From positions 248,001 through 312,000 of the forward strand of contig JANSXA010000004.1 of NCBI GenBank assembly GCA_024743175.1: a DNA stretch of 64,000 nucleotides, given 5' to 3'. Under the pieces are notes generated by a model that was given only the letters and a program-made list of their open reading frames with translations, ran no database searches and was not told where the DNA came from. The position numbers and the translations under genes were made by a program. This DNA comes from Pseudomonadaceae bacterium (GTDB lineage Bacteria > Pseudomonadota > Gammaproteobacteria > Pseudomonadales > Azotimanducaceae). Below, one piece after another: positions 41,807 to 50,722 of the stretch (position 1 is its first letter; every line of letters begins with the position of its first letter).

Positions 41807-42228
41807 GGGTTGTTCTGGTTCTGTTTGTCGGCTTTGTCAGCTTCGTCGGCTCCGCTGGATTGTTCCGCTTCCGCTTCAGCCTGACGCCGTGCAGCCCAGC
41901 GCGCTTCGTGGGTAGCCGCAATGTGCAATCGGAAACGGTTCCAGGCGATACCAAACCCGACGACCAGGCTGATCAGCGCTATCCCGGGATAAGCTCGGGA
42001 TGGTATCCACGAAGCGGCTTCGGGATCGCTGTGCGCGGTTGCCAGGGCAAATGCCGCGATAGCAACCGCCATAGCTGACTGAGTAATCAGGTAAGCAGCT
42101 ACCGCCAGAGACAGCGGTAACCAGAGCTGATGTAGTGGGCTTGGATCATTGATGTTAAGGAGAAACACGATGGCAGCTGCCAGAGCCACGCCACCAATGC
42201 GCAACCATGGGTGGGAGAGTTCATTCAT
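41803..42228 (-). CDS. small membrane protein in an SDR-HAD operon
   Basis: A 141-residue protein with about three hydrophobic segments (about 10-27, 33-60 and 74-92) and a hydrophilic Ala/Glu/Arg-rich C-terminal tail predicted as a coiled coil. Start at 42228 is fixed by a 4-base ATGA overlap with the SDR stop; its own stop overlaps the HAD start by 4 bases. Function unknown. The SDR-membrane-HAD order suggests one process, but the substrate is not evident. Confidence 0.72.
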   Translation of the reverse strand: MNELSHPWLRIGGVALAAAIVFLLNINDPSPLHQLWLPLSLAVAAYLITQSAMAVAIAAFALATAHSDPEAASWIPSRAYPGIALISLVVGFGIAWNRFRLHIAATHEARWAARRQAEAEAEQSSGADEADKADKQNQNNP

Positions 42229-43001
42229 GTAACGATGTCCACTGCGCCACCGTCGATACGTATATTCTGACCATGAATCGCATCTGCCAGCGGGCTGCAT
42301 AAATAAGCCACCAGAGAAGCAATTTCTTCTCGGCGTGCAATTCTGCGGATCGGAATATCTTTGGCGACGTGGGGTTCCACTTCCTGCCAGGTATCACCCC
42401 AGCCCTCGCGGCGGCCTTTGGCAAGATAGGCCTGTTCAACTTCAGGGGTAAGGATCAGTCCCGGCGAAACGATGTTGACCCGGATACCACTGCCTGCAAC
42501 TTCTTTGGCAAGTCCAACAGTCAGGTTGGCCAACGCTCCTTTGGCGGCATAGTAGCCCGGCATGCGGCTGTTCGGTCGTGATGAACCCACGGTACCCAGA
42601 TTAATAATGCGCCCCCAGTCCCGCGCTGACATGGCTGGAAGAAAGTGGCGGATCAGGCGTTGCGCTGAGAGGACATTTTTCTGATAGGCGGTAATCCAGT
42701 CGTCGCTGCTGCTTTTCAGCCAGGAACCGGGCTCCGCGGTGCCATAGTTGTTCACAAGTATATCCACGGGATAGTCGGCAATTGCCGCAATCAATTCTTC
42801 GGTACCTGCCTCGGTCGTGATATCGCCGGTCATCGCCACGCCACCACCCAGCTCATTCACGGCGGCCTCAGCCTGGCCGGGCTCCAGGCCGTGAACCAAA
42901 ACAGTGGCCCCTTCTGCAAGAAGCGTCTGCGCGATGATGGCGCCGGTACCTCGATGGCTGCCTGTGACCAGGGCTGTGCGATTGGAAAGCTGTAGATCCA
43001 A
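42225..43001 (-). CDS. short-chain dehydrogenase/reductase (SDR)
   Basis: A 258-residue Rossmann-fold oxidoreductase. The cofactor loop is T-G-S-H-R-G-T-G (about 14-21); the usual N-N-A-G is N-N-Y-G here, and the catalytic Ser-Tyr-Lys set is seen in V-G-S-S-R and Y-Y-A-A-K. A Glu after the second strand with no Asp at the NAD(H) position leaves the cofactor open. First gene of the coupled three-gene operon. Confidence 0.88.
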   Translation of the reverse strand: MDLQLSNRTALVTGSHRGTGAIIAQTLLAEGATVLVHGLEPGQAEAAVNELGGGVAMTGDITTEAGTEELIAAIADYPVDILVNNYGTAEPGSWLKSSSDDWITAYQKNVLSAQRLIRHFLPAMSARDWGRIINLGTVGSSRPNSRMPGYYAAKGALANLTVGLAKEVAGSGIRVNIVSPGLILTPEVEQAYLAKGRREGWGDTWQEVEPHVAKDIPIRRIARREEIASLVAYLCSPLADAIHGQNIRIDGGAVDIVT

Positions 43002-43084
43002 GCCAGGACTCCTCTTTCATGTTTTTGCGGTTTTCATGCTACCAAACAGTGGCTATCAACCCCACAGGTTCCCATACTGCCGCG

Positions 43085-43846
43085 ATGGAGTGGTTGAGCT
43101 GGGCCGGCATTCTGCTGGCAGTGTTTATTGGAAGCTACGTGCAGGCTGTGGCAGGTTTTGCCATGGGCATGATTATTGTCGCTGTTGTCGGTGGTTTTGG
43201 TCTGCTGGATGTACCCAGTCTCGCTGCGGTAGTCAGCTTGTTAACAATTCTGAATGTGCTGCTGTCATTGCGCGGTCATCTGCACCATATCCACATGCCG
43301 CTGTTCAAATGGCTTGCTCTGGGTCAGGTACCCGCAGTTTATCTGGGTCTGGTGCTGATGACCTGGATGGATGGGCATACGCGCTGGGTACTGGAACTGG
43401 CGCTGGGTTTATTCATCACTGCCGGTGGTCTGTCGATGCTATTGAAACCCCACCCCTGGGCAAGCGTTTCCGGACCGGCCAGCAGCTGGTTTGCTGGCGT
43501 GTCAGCGGGGCTGGTTGGCGGTATGTTTTCGGCCAGTGGCCCGGTGCTCGGCTGGTTTGGTTACAGTCAGCCACTGCCGCTTGCGGCTATACGCGCGACA
43601 TTGCTGGCTTGTTTTGTGCTGACCACGACTACCCGCACGGTACTGGTGGGTGTGACTGGCGGTTTAACACCTGCGGTTCTGGCCTACGCGCTGGCGGCGG
43701 TGCCGGTTGTTGTGCTGGGTACCGTGCTTGGCCGCATGTTTGTGCCGCCGGTATCTGAGCAGACCATAAAAAAGTTTGCTTATGGCTTGTTGCTGGTTAT
43801 GGGCATCTGGATATTGCTGCGCTCAACTGCGCTTTTCTTTGTTTAG
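43085..43846 (+). CDS. TSUP-family permease (TauE/SafE-like)
   Basis: A 253-residue membrane protein with about eight hydrophobic helices. The TauE/SafE repeat signature is present twice: G-S-Y-V-Q-A-V-A-G-F-A-M-G near the start and a G-G-M-F-S-A-S-G-P block (about 140). Relatives export sulfoacetate, sulfite or other anions. The preferred ATG (43085) begins M-E-W-L-S-W-A-G; an upstream start would add 22 residues without family likeness. It overlaps the convergent MBL gene by 24 bases. Confidence 0.87.
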   Translation: MEWLSWAGILLAVFIGSYVQAVAGFAMGMIIVAVVGGFGLLDVPSLAAVVSLLTILNVLLSLRGHLHHIHMPLFKWLALGQVPAVYLGLVLMTWMDGHTRWVLELALGLFITAGGLSMLLKPHPWASVSGPASSWFAGVSAGLVGGMFSASGPVLGWFGYSQPLPLAAIRATLLACFVLTTTTRTVLVGVTGGLTPAVLAYALAAVPVVVLGTVLGRMFVPPVSEQTIKKFAYGLLLVMGIWILLRSTALFFV

Positions 43847-44788
43847 CTGGGCCATCAGACCAAACAGAGCGGTAACGTCGTTGGCACTGGTGTCACCGGC
43901 AAACTCCTTGTACAGCACAGAAACGTTAACCGCGATGCGCTCACCGTCTCCCCAGCTGTCGTAGTCGCTGAAATTGATGTCCCGACAGGCATCCAGCACA
44001 CCCATGCCCTGGTCGTAACGCTGTTTCGCTTCATCATGGATATAGCGCAGATAGCCACGAACTGCCTCAATACCCCGTTTGTCTGTAATGGGCCCGTGTC
44101 CGGGTACAACGGTGTCGATATCCAGAGCGCACATATAGTCACAGGCATCTATCCAGTTCTGAACCGGTCCAGCCCAGAGAATGGGGTGACCTTCAATAAA
44201 CAGAATGTCGCCGGTGAACACAGTTCTGTCGGCCGGGACGTGTACCAGCACGTCACCATGAGTGTGTGCCGGTCCTACCTGTCGCAGCTCAATAGCTTTG
44301 TCTCCGACTGAGAGATCCAGCGATCCCTCAAAGGTATGGTTGGGAAGTTCGCGCTCAATATCGCGGAAGTCGAACTTGCCAAAACATTCTATGAAAAATG
44401 CACCGAGATCACCCATGTTGGGCGCCGCCTGCAGAAGTTTCAGCATGCCGGCCGGGCTTTCGTTGGCCAGTTCTTCCAGACACGCCTGGGAAGCAATGAT
44501 CTGTTCTGCGCCTACCAGCTCATTGCCGTTGCAGTGGTCGCCGTTTGAATGTGTATTGACCAGAAATTCAAAGTCGTTGGTTGCCTGGGGTTCTGCGTCT
44601 CGCATGGCATCCAACATCGTCTGGGTCAGCGGCTTGTCAAACAATGTATCCACCAGCATGCACTGATCGCCATCGACAATCAGACCGGCGTTACTCCACC
44701 CCCAACCGCCATCAGGCTGTAACCAGGCATAACTGTTGTTGCCAAGATCGTGTAATCCCCGTGTGTAGGGTCGGATACCTAAACCCAT
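43823..44788 (-). CDS. metallo-beta-lactamase-fold hydrolase with a changed metal motif
   Basis: A 321-residue MBL-fold protein. The usual H-x-H-x-D-H reads H-S-N-G-D-H here (N-T-H-S-N-G-D-H-C-N-G-N, about 79-90), so the second His is Asn; this form is known in a subfamily close to alkylsulfatases. Other ligands are H in H-T-H-G-D-V, G-D-I-L-F and P-G-H-G-P. No signal peptide. A hydrolase of small molecules is likely; the substrate is unknown. Confidence 0.85.
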   Translation of the reverse strand: MGLGIRPYTRGLHDLGNNSYAWLQPDGGWGWSNAGLIVDGDQCMLVDTLFDKPLTQTMLDAMRDAEPQATNDFEFLVNTHSNGDHCNGNELVGAEQIIASQACLEELANESPAGMLKLLQAAPNMGDLGAFFIECFGKFDFRDIERELPNHTFEGSLDLSVGDKAIELRQVGPAHTHGDVLVHVPADRTVFTGDILFIEGHPILWAGPVQNWIDACDYMCALDIDTVVPGHGPITDKRGIEAVRGYLRYIHDEAKQRYDQGMGVLDACRDINFSDYDSWGDGERIAVNVSVLYKEFAGDTSANDVTALFGLMAQLNKEKRS

Positions 44789-44921
44789 GCTGTGCTCCCC
44801 GCTGACCTGATAAACAATTGTTGTAGGTGTCTGCCGGAGAGTGCATCAGTTTGTCCGTCCGGGCAAATCATCAACTGATTGTTTGCTTGTTTTCTGGCGT
44901 GAAGGCGCTACTGTGCCCCTC

Positions 44922-46094
44922 ATGCAGGATTACGACAGTATACGCCCTTATAACGACCAGGAAGTGCCCGGGGTTGTGCAGCGTGTGGTGAATAACCCTG
45001 AATTTGGTAAAGCTGCCTCGAAGGTGGTGATGCCGCCTTTGCTGCAGAACACAGCAGTAGGCGATTGGGCAACCCGGCTGTTTTTGCGCTTGCGCACCCG
45101 TGGTTTGAAGAGCGTTGAAGACTGTCAGCTGATCATCGCCGATTACTTTGAGCGGCTGGTTGATGACACCATTACCGATCTGTCTGTATCCGGCCTGGAT
45201 AGCCTTGATCCGCAAGGTACCTATCTGTTCATGTCGAATCACCGCGACATTGTCATGGATTCGGGCCTGCTTAATTTTGTGATCCACAATGCCGGACATG
45301 AAACCTGTCGAATGGCTGTTGGCGACAATCTGTTGGAAAACGAGTTGGCTGCGGATCTGATGCGCATAAACAAAAGCTTTGTGGTAGAGCGCAGTGTGAG
45401 CGGCGCGCGTGCGGCGTTAAGTGCCTACACCCGAACCAGCAGCTATATCAGAGACTCATTGGCTGAAGGCGTCTCCATCTGGATTGCGCAACGGCCGGGG
45501 CGTGCTAAAGATGGCTGGGACCGCACTGATGCAGCCCTGTTGAAAATGCTAACCCTTGCCCACAAAGAAGTAGAGGAACCCTTTGATGGGTTCATCGCGT
45601 CGGTAACCCTGGTACCGGTATCCATATCTTATGAAATTGATCCCTGTGCGGGCCGAAAAGCTCACGAGTTAGCGATGCTGGCTGAGCATGGGCGTTACGA
45701 TAAAGCGTTTGAGGAAGATCTGAACAGCATCATCGCAGGCATGGTAGGGCAAAAAGGCCGCGTGCACCTGCATTTTGGCGAGCCAGTGGTGCCAGGCGGC
45801 ATGGCGGCACAAGCGCTGCATGACATCGATGATCTTGCGGCTTACCTCGACAGGACTATTGTTTCCGGGATGCGAATTTATCCAACCCATATCGCAGCCG
45901 CAGCAGCCCTGGGAGATGCTCCGGCAATCCAGGCAGAAGATGCGCCCATTGCAGAGATCATGGATCTGTTTGAGCAGGCGAAGTCAGCCTGTCCTGAACG
46001 CGAAAGACCGTTTTTCCTGCTGCAGTACGCAAACCTGTTGCGCAATCGAGCAGAACTGTTAGGCCATGTACATAAGAGCGGGCTCGTCCAGTAG
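44922..46094 (+). CDS. glycerol-3-phosphate/lysophosphatidate acyltransferase-like protein
   Basis: About 390 residues from the ATG at 44922 (an upstream ATG at 44841 adds 27 residues that do not fit). The PlsB/PlsC fold is clear: H-x4-D in N-H-R-D-I-V-M-D-S-G, N-K-S-F-V-V-E-R-S and E-G-V-S-I-W-I-A-Q-R-P-G-R-A-K-D-G, the last resembling the G3P-binding region of GPAT-like enzymes. A helical C-terminal domain follows (about 300-390). Probably acylates a glycerolipid precursor. No transmembrane helix visible. Confidence 0.83.
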   Translation: MQDYDSIRPYNDQEVPGVVQRVVNNPEFGKAASKVVMPPLLQNTAVGDWATRLFLRLRTRGLKSVEDCQLIIADYFERLVDDTITDLSVSGLDSLDPQGTYLFMSNHRDIVMDSGLLNFVIHNAGHETCRMAVGDNLLENELAADLMRINKSFVVERSVSGARAALSAYTRTSSYIRDSLAEGVSIWIAQRPGRAKDGWDRTDAALLKMLTLAHKEVEEPFDGFIASVTLVPVSISYEIDPCAGRKAHELAMLAEHGRYDKAFEEDLNSIIAGMVGQKGRVHLHFGEPVVPGGMAAQALHDIDDLAAYLDRTIVSGMRIYPTHIAAAAALGDAPAIQAEDAPIAEIMDLFEQAKSACPERERPFFLLQYANLLRNRAELLGHVHKSGLVQ

Positions 46095-47057
46095 CGCCAT
46101 CTGCTCTCGCAGTTCCAGCAGATGATCTGACCAGAACCGTGGTGATTCGAACCAGGGAAAGGCTACCGGGAACGCAGGGTCCTGCCAGCGTCTGGCAATC
46201 CAGGCGGCATGATGCATCAATCGCAGCGTGCGCAGCGCTTCAATAGCACCCAGTGTCGCGGGATTGAAATCATAAAACGTTGTATACGCATCCAGAATCA
46301 GGTTCAGTTGCAATGTCTGATCGGGTCGCTCTCCAGAGAGCAGCATCCACAAGTCCTGTATCGGTGCGCCCATGACACAATCATCGAAGTCGACAAAGTG
46401 AGGCGTATCAACCCGCCATAGAACATTACCCATATGGCAGTCGCCGTGAATTCGGATGGCCGGGAGAGCTGCTATTACCGGGTCGATGCGGGTGAGCAGG
46501 TCTGCGGTCACTGTTTCGTAAGCGCGCTCAATATCCAAAGGCACAAACTGCTGCTCCAGCAGATACGTACGGCTGTCATGTCCAAGACGCTGGCTGGTTA
46601 ACGCGGCGCGAAACTCGAAGTCTTTCTGCGCACCAATGGCATGCATACGACCGATTGTGCGGGCGAGTACCGCCAGGTTGTCTTCATCTTCCAGGTTGGG
46701 TGGGTGTCCGCCCTGTCGGGGGTAGACGGCGAACTGAAAATCCCCATATTCGAACAGGCTGGTGCCGTCGATAAGCAGGGGTGCAACAACCGAAATCTCT
46801 GCCTCCGCCAGTTCGAAGCTGAAAGCATGTTCCTCAACGATGGCCGGAGTAGTCCAGCGTCCGGGCCGGTAAAACTTGGTAACCACAAAAGAGCCATCTT
46901 CCAGTTCAACCTGGTACACGCGGTTCTCGTAGCTGTTCAGCGCCATAATTCCGCCGTTGGGCTCAAAGCCGACAGATTCCATTGCATCCAGAATCAGCTC
47001 CGGACTGAGCGTGGCATAAGGCGTCTGATTGAATGCTGCAGGGGCTGGGGTAGTCAT
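46059..47057 (-). CDS. srkA: stress response kinase A (YihE/SrkA family)
   Basis: About 332 residues from the ATG at 47057 of a kinase of the APH/choline-kinase fold. Catalytic loop R-I-H-G-D-C-H-M-G-N-V-L-W and metal site F-V-D-F-D-D-C match E. coli SrkA, a Ser/Thr kinase that protects against oxidative death. The frame extends upstream into the comF gene, but those residues are Pro/Ala-rich and not family-like. It overlaps the convergent acyltransferase by 36 bases. Confidence 0.9.
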   Translation of the reverse strand: MTTPAPAAFNQTPYATLSPELILDAMESVGFEPNGGIMALNSYENRVYQVELEDGSFVVTKFYRPGRWTTPAIVEEHAFSFELAEAEISVVAPLLIDGTSLFEYGDFQFAVYPRQGGHPPNLEDEDNLAVLARTIGRMHAIGAQKDFEFRAALTSQRLGHDSRTYLLEQQFVPLDIERAYETVTADLLTRIDPVIAALPAIRIHGDCHMGNVLWRVDTPHFVDFDDCVMGAPIQDLWMLLSGERPDQTLQLNLILDAYTTFYDFNPATLGAIEALRTLRLMHHAAWIARRWQDPAFPVAFPWFESPRFWSDHLLELREQMALLDEPALMYMA

Positions 47058-47094
47058 GGCGCGCACTGTAACACTATCCGGCTGCAAGATTGCT

Positions 47095-47802
47095 TCAGGT
47101 TGGGCGGGGGGTGCGGGTTGCGCACCAGACATCAACTCTTTTGACGCCGGCGTTGTGTAGCTGCTGTGTCAGCGCTTTGACGGTGGCACCAGTGGTGAGC
47201 ACGTCATCGACGATGGCAACATGATCGACCTTTATCGGCGCCGGAATATGAAACGTTGCAGGTGGCAGTTGCAGTCTGCTGTTGCGGCTTTTTGCCTTTT
47301 GCGGGATGCCACCTCTGCGCCGTACCGCGCTGGTGATGACAGGCAGCCGCATGGACTTACCCAGCAGATGTGCAAGCCAGGTGGCCTGGTTATAGCCGCG
47401 TTGAACCTGACGCCAGTAGGACAGCGGCACCGGAACAAGGGCCTTTGCCAACGGTTGTGTTGAGTAATTTAACCTGACCGCCTGCTGCAGAGCGGTTGCC
47501 AGAGTGCTTCCCTCGCGCAGTCCGTGGTTGTACTTGAGCCGGTGCACCAGGGTCCGTGCGCAGCCCCGATGCAGCAGTGCGGCTACACAATTTCCGGAAA
47601 ACAGCGGTTGGGTCAGACAACCACCGCAGAGCTCCCCCTGTGGTATCGGCAAAGCGCAGTGTCGGCAGGCATGGCTGATGCGTGGTAAGGCGGCCCAGCA
47701 GTGTGGGCAGGTACGGTGCACGCGACTTGTTGCGACGGTGCTTTCGCACAGCACACAGATATCAGGAAAAAAGGCGTCAAGCAGCTGTGTCATGAATTGC
47801 AT
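47095..47802 (-). CDS. comF: ComF-family phosphoribosyltransferase-like protein
   Basis: About 235 residues. The N-terminal zinc ribbon has C-V-L-C, C-P-H-C, C-R-H-C and C-G-G-C (about 16-65). The C-terminal PRTase domain ends with V-A-I-V-D-D-V-L-T-T-G-A-T (about 195-207), the PRPP-binding motif. ComF is needed for DNA uptake in transformable bacteria. It lies just upstream of srkA on the same strand. Start at 47802 or the ATG at 47793. Confidence 0.9.
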   Translation of the reverse strand: MQFMTQLLDAFFPDICVLCESTVATSRVHRTCPHCWAALPRISHACRHCALPIPQGELCGGCLTQPLFSGNCVAALLHRGCARTLVHRLKYNHGLREGSTLATALQQAVRLNYSTQPLAKALVPVPLSYWRQVQRGYNQATWLAHLLGKSMRLPVITSAVRRRGGIPQKAKSRNSRLQLPPATFHIPAPIKVDHVAIVDDVLTTGATVKALTQQLHNAGVKRVDVWCATRTPRPT

Positions 47803-47937
47803 GCATATGGTTTACCCTGCCCCTGATAGCGAAAAAATGAGAACGGGTACGCAAAAACAGTGAGAGATGACTCGTTGTGCACGCAATTGCGGGGTGAAAG
47901 GGCTAGGCTGCCACCACAGCAGAGAAAGGTCGGCGAA

Positions 47938-48213
47938 ATGGCAGTAAATCCGATGCTCAGTGCAGGCGCCAACGCTATCAGCAATGGTGTCAAATCCATG
48001 GACAGCGTTGCGCAGGAAATCGCGCAGCAGCGACTGGGTGAGCAGCCCAGCGAAAGCGCCGGAGATGGTGAGCCCCGCAGCAGCTCATCAATTGATGAAA
48101 TCAGCGCGTCGGTTGTTGATCTCAAACTCTATGAGCGTCAGGTACAGGCAGCCACCCAGGTGGTTAAAACGGCTGATGAAGTGCTTGGATTTCTGATCGA
48201 CGTCCACGCCTGA
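47938..48213 (+). CDS. small FlgC C-terminal-like protein
   Basis: A 91-residue protein. From the ATG at 47938 it starts A-V-N-P-M-L-S-A-G-A-N-A-I-S-N-G, is Ser-rich in the middle (S-S-S-S-I-D-E), and ends A-S-V-V-D-L-K-L-Y-E-R-Q-V-Q-A-A-T-Q-V-V-K-T-A-D-E-V-L-G-F-L-I-D, resembling the flagellar basal-body rod C-terminal segment (V-V-K-T-x-D-E-x-L-G). No flagellar genes are in the window. The 27-codon upstream extension is not supported. Function uncertain. Confidence 0.68.
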   Translation: MAVNPMLSAGANAISNGVKSMDSVAQEIAQQRLGEQPSESAGDGEPRSSSSIDEISASVVDLKLYERQVQAATQVVKTADEVLGFLIDVHA

Positions 48214-48339
48214 TACTTTCACTACGGTCAGAACCTTTCAGTCAGATACTCCCGGTCAGACACTTTGTTTTGCGGCTGGGCCGCAGTCTACTCTTGCATT
48301 AACATGGCCTTTTTTCGAAGCACGTTCTAAGGGTCTCTT

Positions 48340-50073
48340 TTGCATTATCAAGCGCCAGAACGCGACGCAGCGTTTCTTATGTTCGAACTGTTCAAAGCGC
48401 AGGAAATCTGGCCACAGATTCCTGCCTTCAGTGATTTCAGTGAAGATCTGATTAGTGCCGTAGTGGCTGAAGGCGGTCGAATTGCGGCGGAAGTCTTGCT
48501 GCCCACCAACGCCCCGGGTGATGAAGAGGGGTGCACCTGGCAGGACGGTGAAGTCACCACGCCGGAGGTGTTTAAAGCGGCCTATCGTGAGTTGAGTGAA
48601 GGTGGCTGGCTGGGGCTGGCGGGTAATCCCCAGTATGGCGGGCAGGGCATGCCGAAAATGCTCGCCTGTCTGGTTGAAGAGATGCTGTGGTCAGGCAACG
48701 CGAGTCTTTATCTTTATGGCACGCTTACCGTTGGGGCCTGTCTGTCAATTGATGCGCACGGTACACCTGAACAGAAGCAGATGTATCTGCCGAAAATGTA
48801 TTCCGGCCAGTGGACGGGTGCCATGGCCCTGACCGAAAGCCATGCGGGTACAGATCTGGGCATTATGCGCAGCAAAGCGGAACCTAACGCGGATGGCAGT
48901 TACGCCATCACGGGTACAAAAATATTCATCACCGGCGGTGAACATGATCTGGTGGAAAACATTATCCACCTGGTGCTTGCCAAGCTGCCTGGTGCACCAG
49001 CCGGCACTAAAGGTATATCGCTGTTCATTGTGCCGAAATTCCTGGTTAACGATGACGGCAGCCTGGGTGAACGCAATGGCTGGGCAAGTGGTTCCATTGA
49101 ACACAAGATGGGTATCCGTGGCAGCGCGACTTCGGTGATCAACTACGATGGCGCTACCGGCTTTCTCCTGGGTGAGGAGAACAAAGGTTTAGCGGCGATG
49201 TTTACCATGATGAACTACGAACGTTTATCCATTGGCTTGCAGGGTCTGGGTGCGGGTGAGCTGGCTTATCAGTTGTCCGCTGCCTATGCCAAAGATCGCC
49301 TGCAGGGTCGGGCGCCAACCGGTGCACAGAACCCGGATGGTCCAGCCGATTCTCTTTTAGTGCACCCGGATGTGCGCCGTATGCTTATGACCCAGCGTGC
49401 CTACAATGAAGCGGGTCGCGCTTTTGCTTTGTATGTGGGTCTGTTGCTGGATCAGGGTAAATACGCTGAAGATGCCGAGGCCCAGGCGCGTTCGGAACTT
49501 CTGACACCCGTAGCGAAAGCCTATTTCAGTGATCGTGGCTTTGATGGTGCTGTGATGGCCCAGCAGGTATTCGGCGGGCATGGTTATGTGCACGAGTGGG
49601 GTGTTGAGCAGGTGGTGCGCGACGCTCGTATAGCGCAGATTTACGAAGGTACAAACGGCGTGCAGGCAATGGATCTTATTGGTCGCAAAGTGCTGCGGGA
49701 TGGTGGTGTGACCCTGTACAAATTCATCGATGATATGGGCCAGTCTGAAGTTGCTGATGCACATCAGGCAGACCTCCAGGAGGCGCTGGATCGTCTTGTG
49801 CGGGTAACCGACTCGATCATCGATCGCAGTGCAGATGATGCAAATCTTCCAGGTGCGGTGAGTACAGACTTTCTGGCGCTGTTTGGCCTGACTATTTACG
49901 CCTGGTTATGGGCGCGTATGGCATGTGTAGCGCCCGCAGATGAGTTTGGTGAAAGTAAGCGCATAACGGCACGGTTTTTCTTCAATCGTATTCTGCCAGC
50001 CAGCATCGGGCTTGAGCAGGGTATCCTCTCTGCATCCGATGCGGTCATGGGTCTGACGCCTGAACAGTTCTGA
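48340..50073 (+). CDS. acyl-CoA dehydrogenase
   Basis: A 577-residue FAD-dependent acyl-CoA dehydrogenase with TTG start. Domain order is helical N-terminal (about 1-150), middle sheet (M-A-L-T-E-S-H-A-G-T-D-L-G, I-T-G-T-K-I-F-I-T-G-G-E-H), C-terminal helices (Y-E-R-L-S-I-G, Q-Q-V-F-G-G-H-G-Y-V-H-E-W) and the catalytic Glu probably in I-Y-E-G-T-N-G-V-Q-A. The extra C-terminal region (about 460-577) is that of the longer AcdB/PA0506-type group. Acts on fatty-acyl-CoA in beta-oxidation; chain length unknown. No ETF or hydratase genes adjoin it. Confidence 0.93.
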   Translation: MHYQAPERDAAFLMFELFKAQEIWPQIPAFSDFSEDLISAVVAEGGRIAAEVLLPTNAPGDEEGCTWQDGEVTTPEVFKAAYRELSEGGWLGLAGNPQYGGQGMPKMLACLVEEMLWSGNASLYLYGTLTVGACLSIDAHGTPEQKQMYLPKMYSGQWTGAMALTESHAGTDLGIMRSKAEPNADGSYAITGTKIFITGGEHDLVENIIHLVLAKLPGAPAGTKGISLFIVPKFLVNDDGSLGERNGWASGSIEHKMGIRGSATSVINYDGATGFLLGEENKGLAAMFTMMNYERLSIGLQGLGAGELAYQLSAAYAKDRLQGRAPTGAQNPDGPADSLLVHPDVRRMLMTQRAYNEAGRAFALYVGLLLDQGKYAEDAEAQARSELLTPVAKAYFSDRGFDGAVMAQQVFGGHGYVHEWGVEQVVRDARIAQIYEGTNGVQAMDLIGRKVLRDGGVTLYKFIDDMGQSEVADAHQADLQEALDRLVRVTDSIIDRSADDANLPGAVSTDFLALFGLTIYAWLWARMACVAPADEFGESKRITARFFFNRILPASIGLEQGILSASDAVMGLTPEQF

Positions 50074-50685
50074 TCAGGGGTCCGGGTTTTCCTGAGCATC
50101 GGGTTCGGGGCAGGGGTGCTCTTCCAGAGCAGGATCACAAACCAGGACGTTGCGTAAGGTGTATGACCAGGCTGCCAGTTCGTTCTGGTCCAGATTGATT
50201 GTTTCGGGCGCCAGTGGCGGTGGCGCCGGATCCAGACGCCAGATGCGTGTAACGGTATAAAAAGAATCATTGCCGCGAATTGCTTTGACCACTGTCACAA
50301 CGTCTTTGCCGGTGCGTTTGTTGTCCCCGCATTGCAGCATCTGTACAGAGCTTGCATACCCATTTTCGAAACCGGCAAAAACCGGATTCACGCTGAAGCG
50401 GTTACATACCCTGCTCTGTTGTTCCGCCATGCCTTCGGTGAAGATCAGAGGGTCTGGCAGGTCAGTTCCAGATAGCGCTTCCACAGATATCTTCTGTTCC
50501 CATTCCTGGGAGCTGCCGGGCGGGTAGTATTCGGCAACCTGAATGTCGCCAACGGTTCGCGATATCGCCGCCGCCCAGCCGACGGGTATTTCCACGTTCA
50601 GCCGTTCACTTTTTTCAGCCTGCACAGGCGAACTTGTGGTTGTGCAACCGGTCAGAAGCAACAGACACAGGATAAATCGAATCAT
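50074..50685 (-). CDS. lipoprotein of unknown function
   Basis: A 203-residue protein with a lipoprotein signal (L-L-L-T-G-C, Cys near 14) and then Ser/Thr-rich residues. The body has beta-strand-like segments: G-W-A-A-A-I-S-R-T-V-G-D-I-Q-V-A-E-Y-Y-P-P-G, M-L-Q-C-G-D-N-K-R-T-G-K-D-V-V-T-V-V-K-A. Not recognised. It is immediately downstream of, and convergent with, the acyl-CoA dehydrogenase, whose stop it abuts. Confidence 0.7.
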   Translation of the reverse strand: MIRFILCLLLLTGCTTTSSPVQAEKSERLNVEIPVGWAAAISRTVGDIQVAEYYPPGSSQEWEQKISVEALSGTDLPDPLIFTEGMAEQQSRVCNRFSVNPVFAGFENGYASSVQMLQCGDNKRTGKDVVTVVKAIRGNDSFYTVTRIWRLDPAPPPLAPETINLDQNELAAWSYTLRNVLVCDPALEEHPCPEPDAQENPDP

Positions 50686-50722
50686 GTTCAGCTCCCAGCG
50701 TCCGTCACTTGCACCAGCTTAT

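Noticed and set aside
43823-44788. Reading the T-H-S-N-G-D-H motif as evidence of a pseudogene
   Set aside because: The frame is intact, the other metal ligands are present and the motif is known in a living subfamily.
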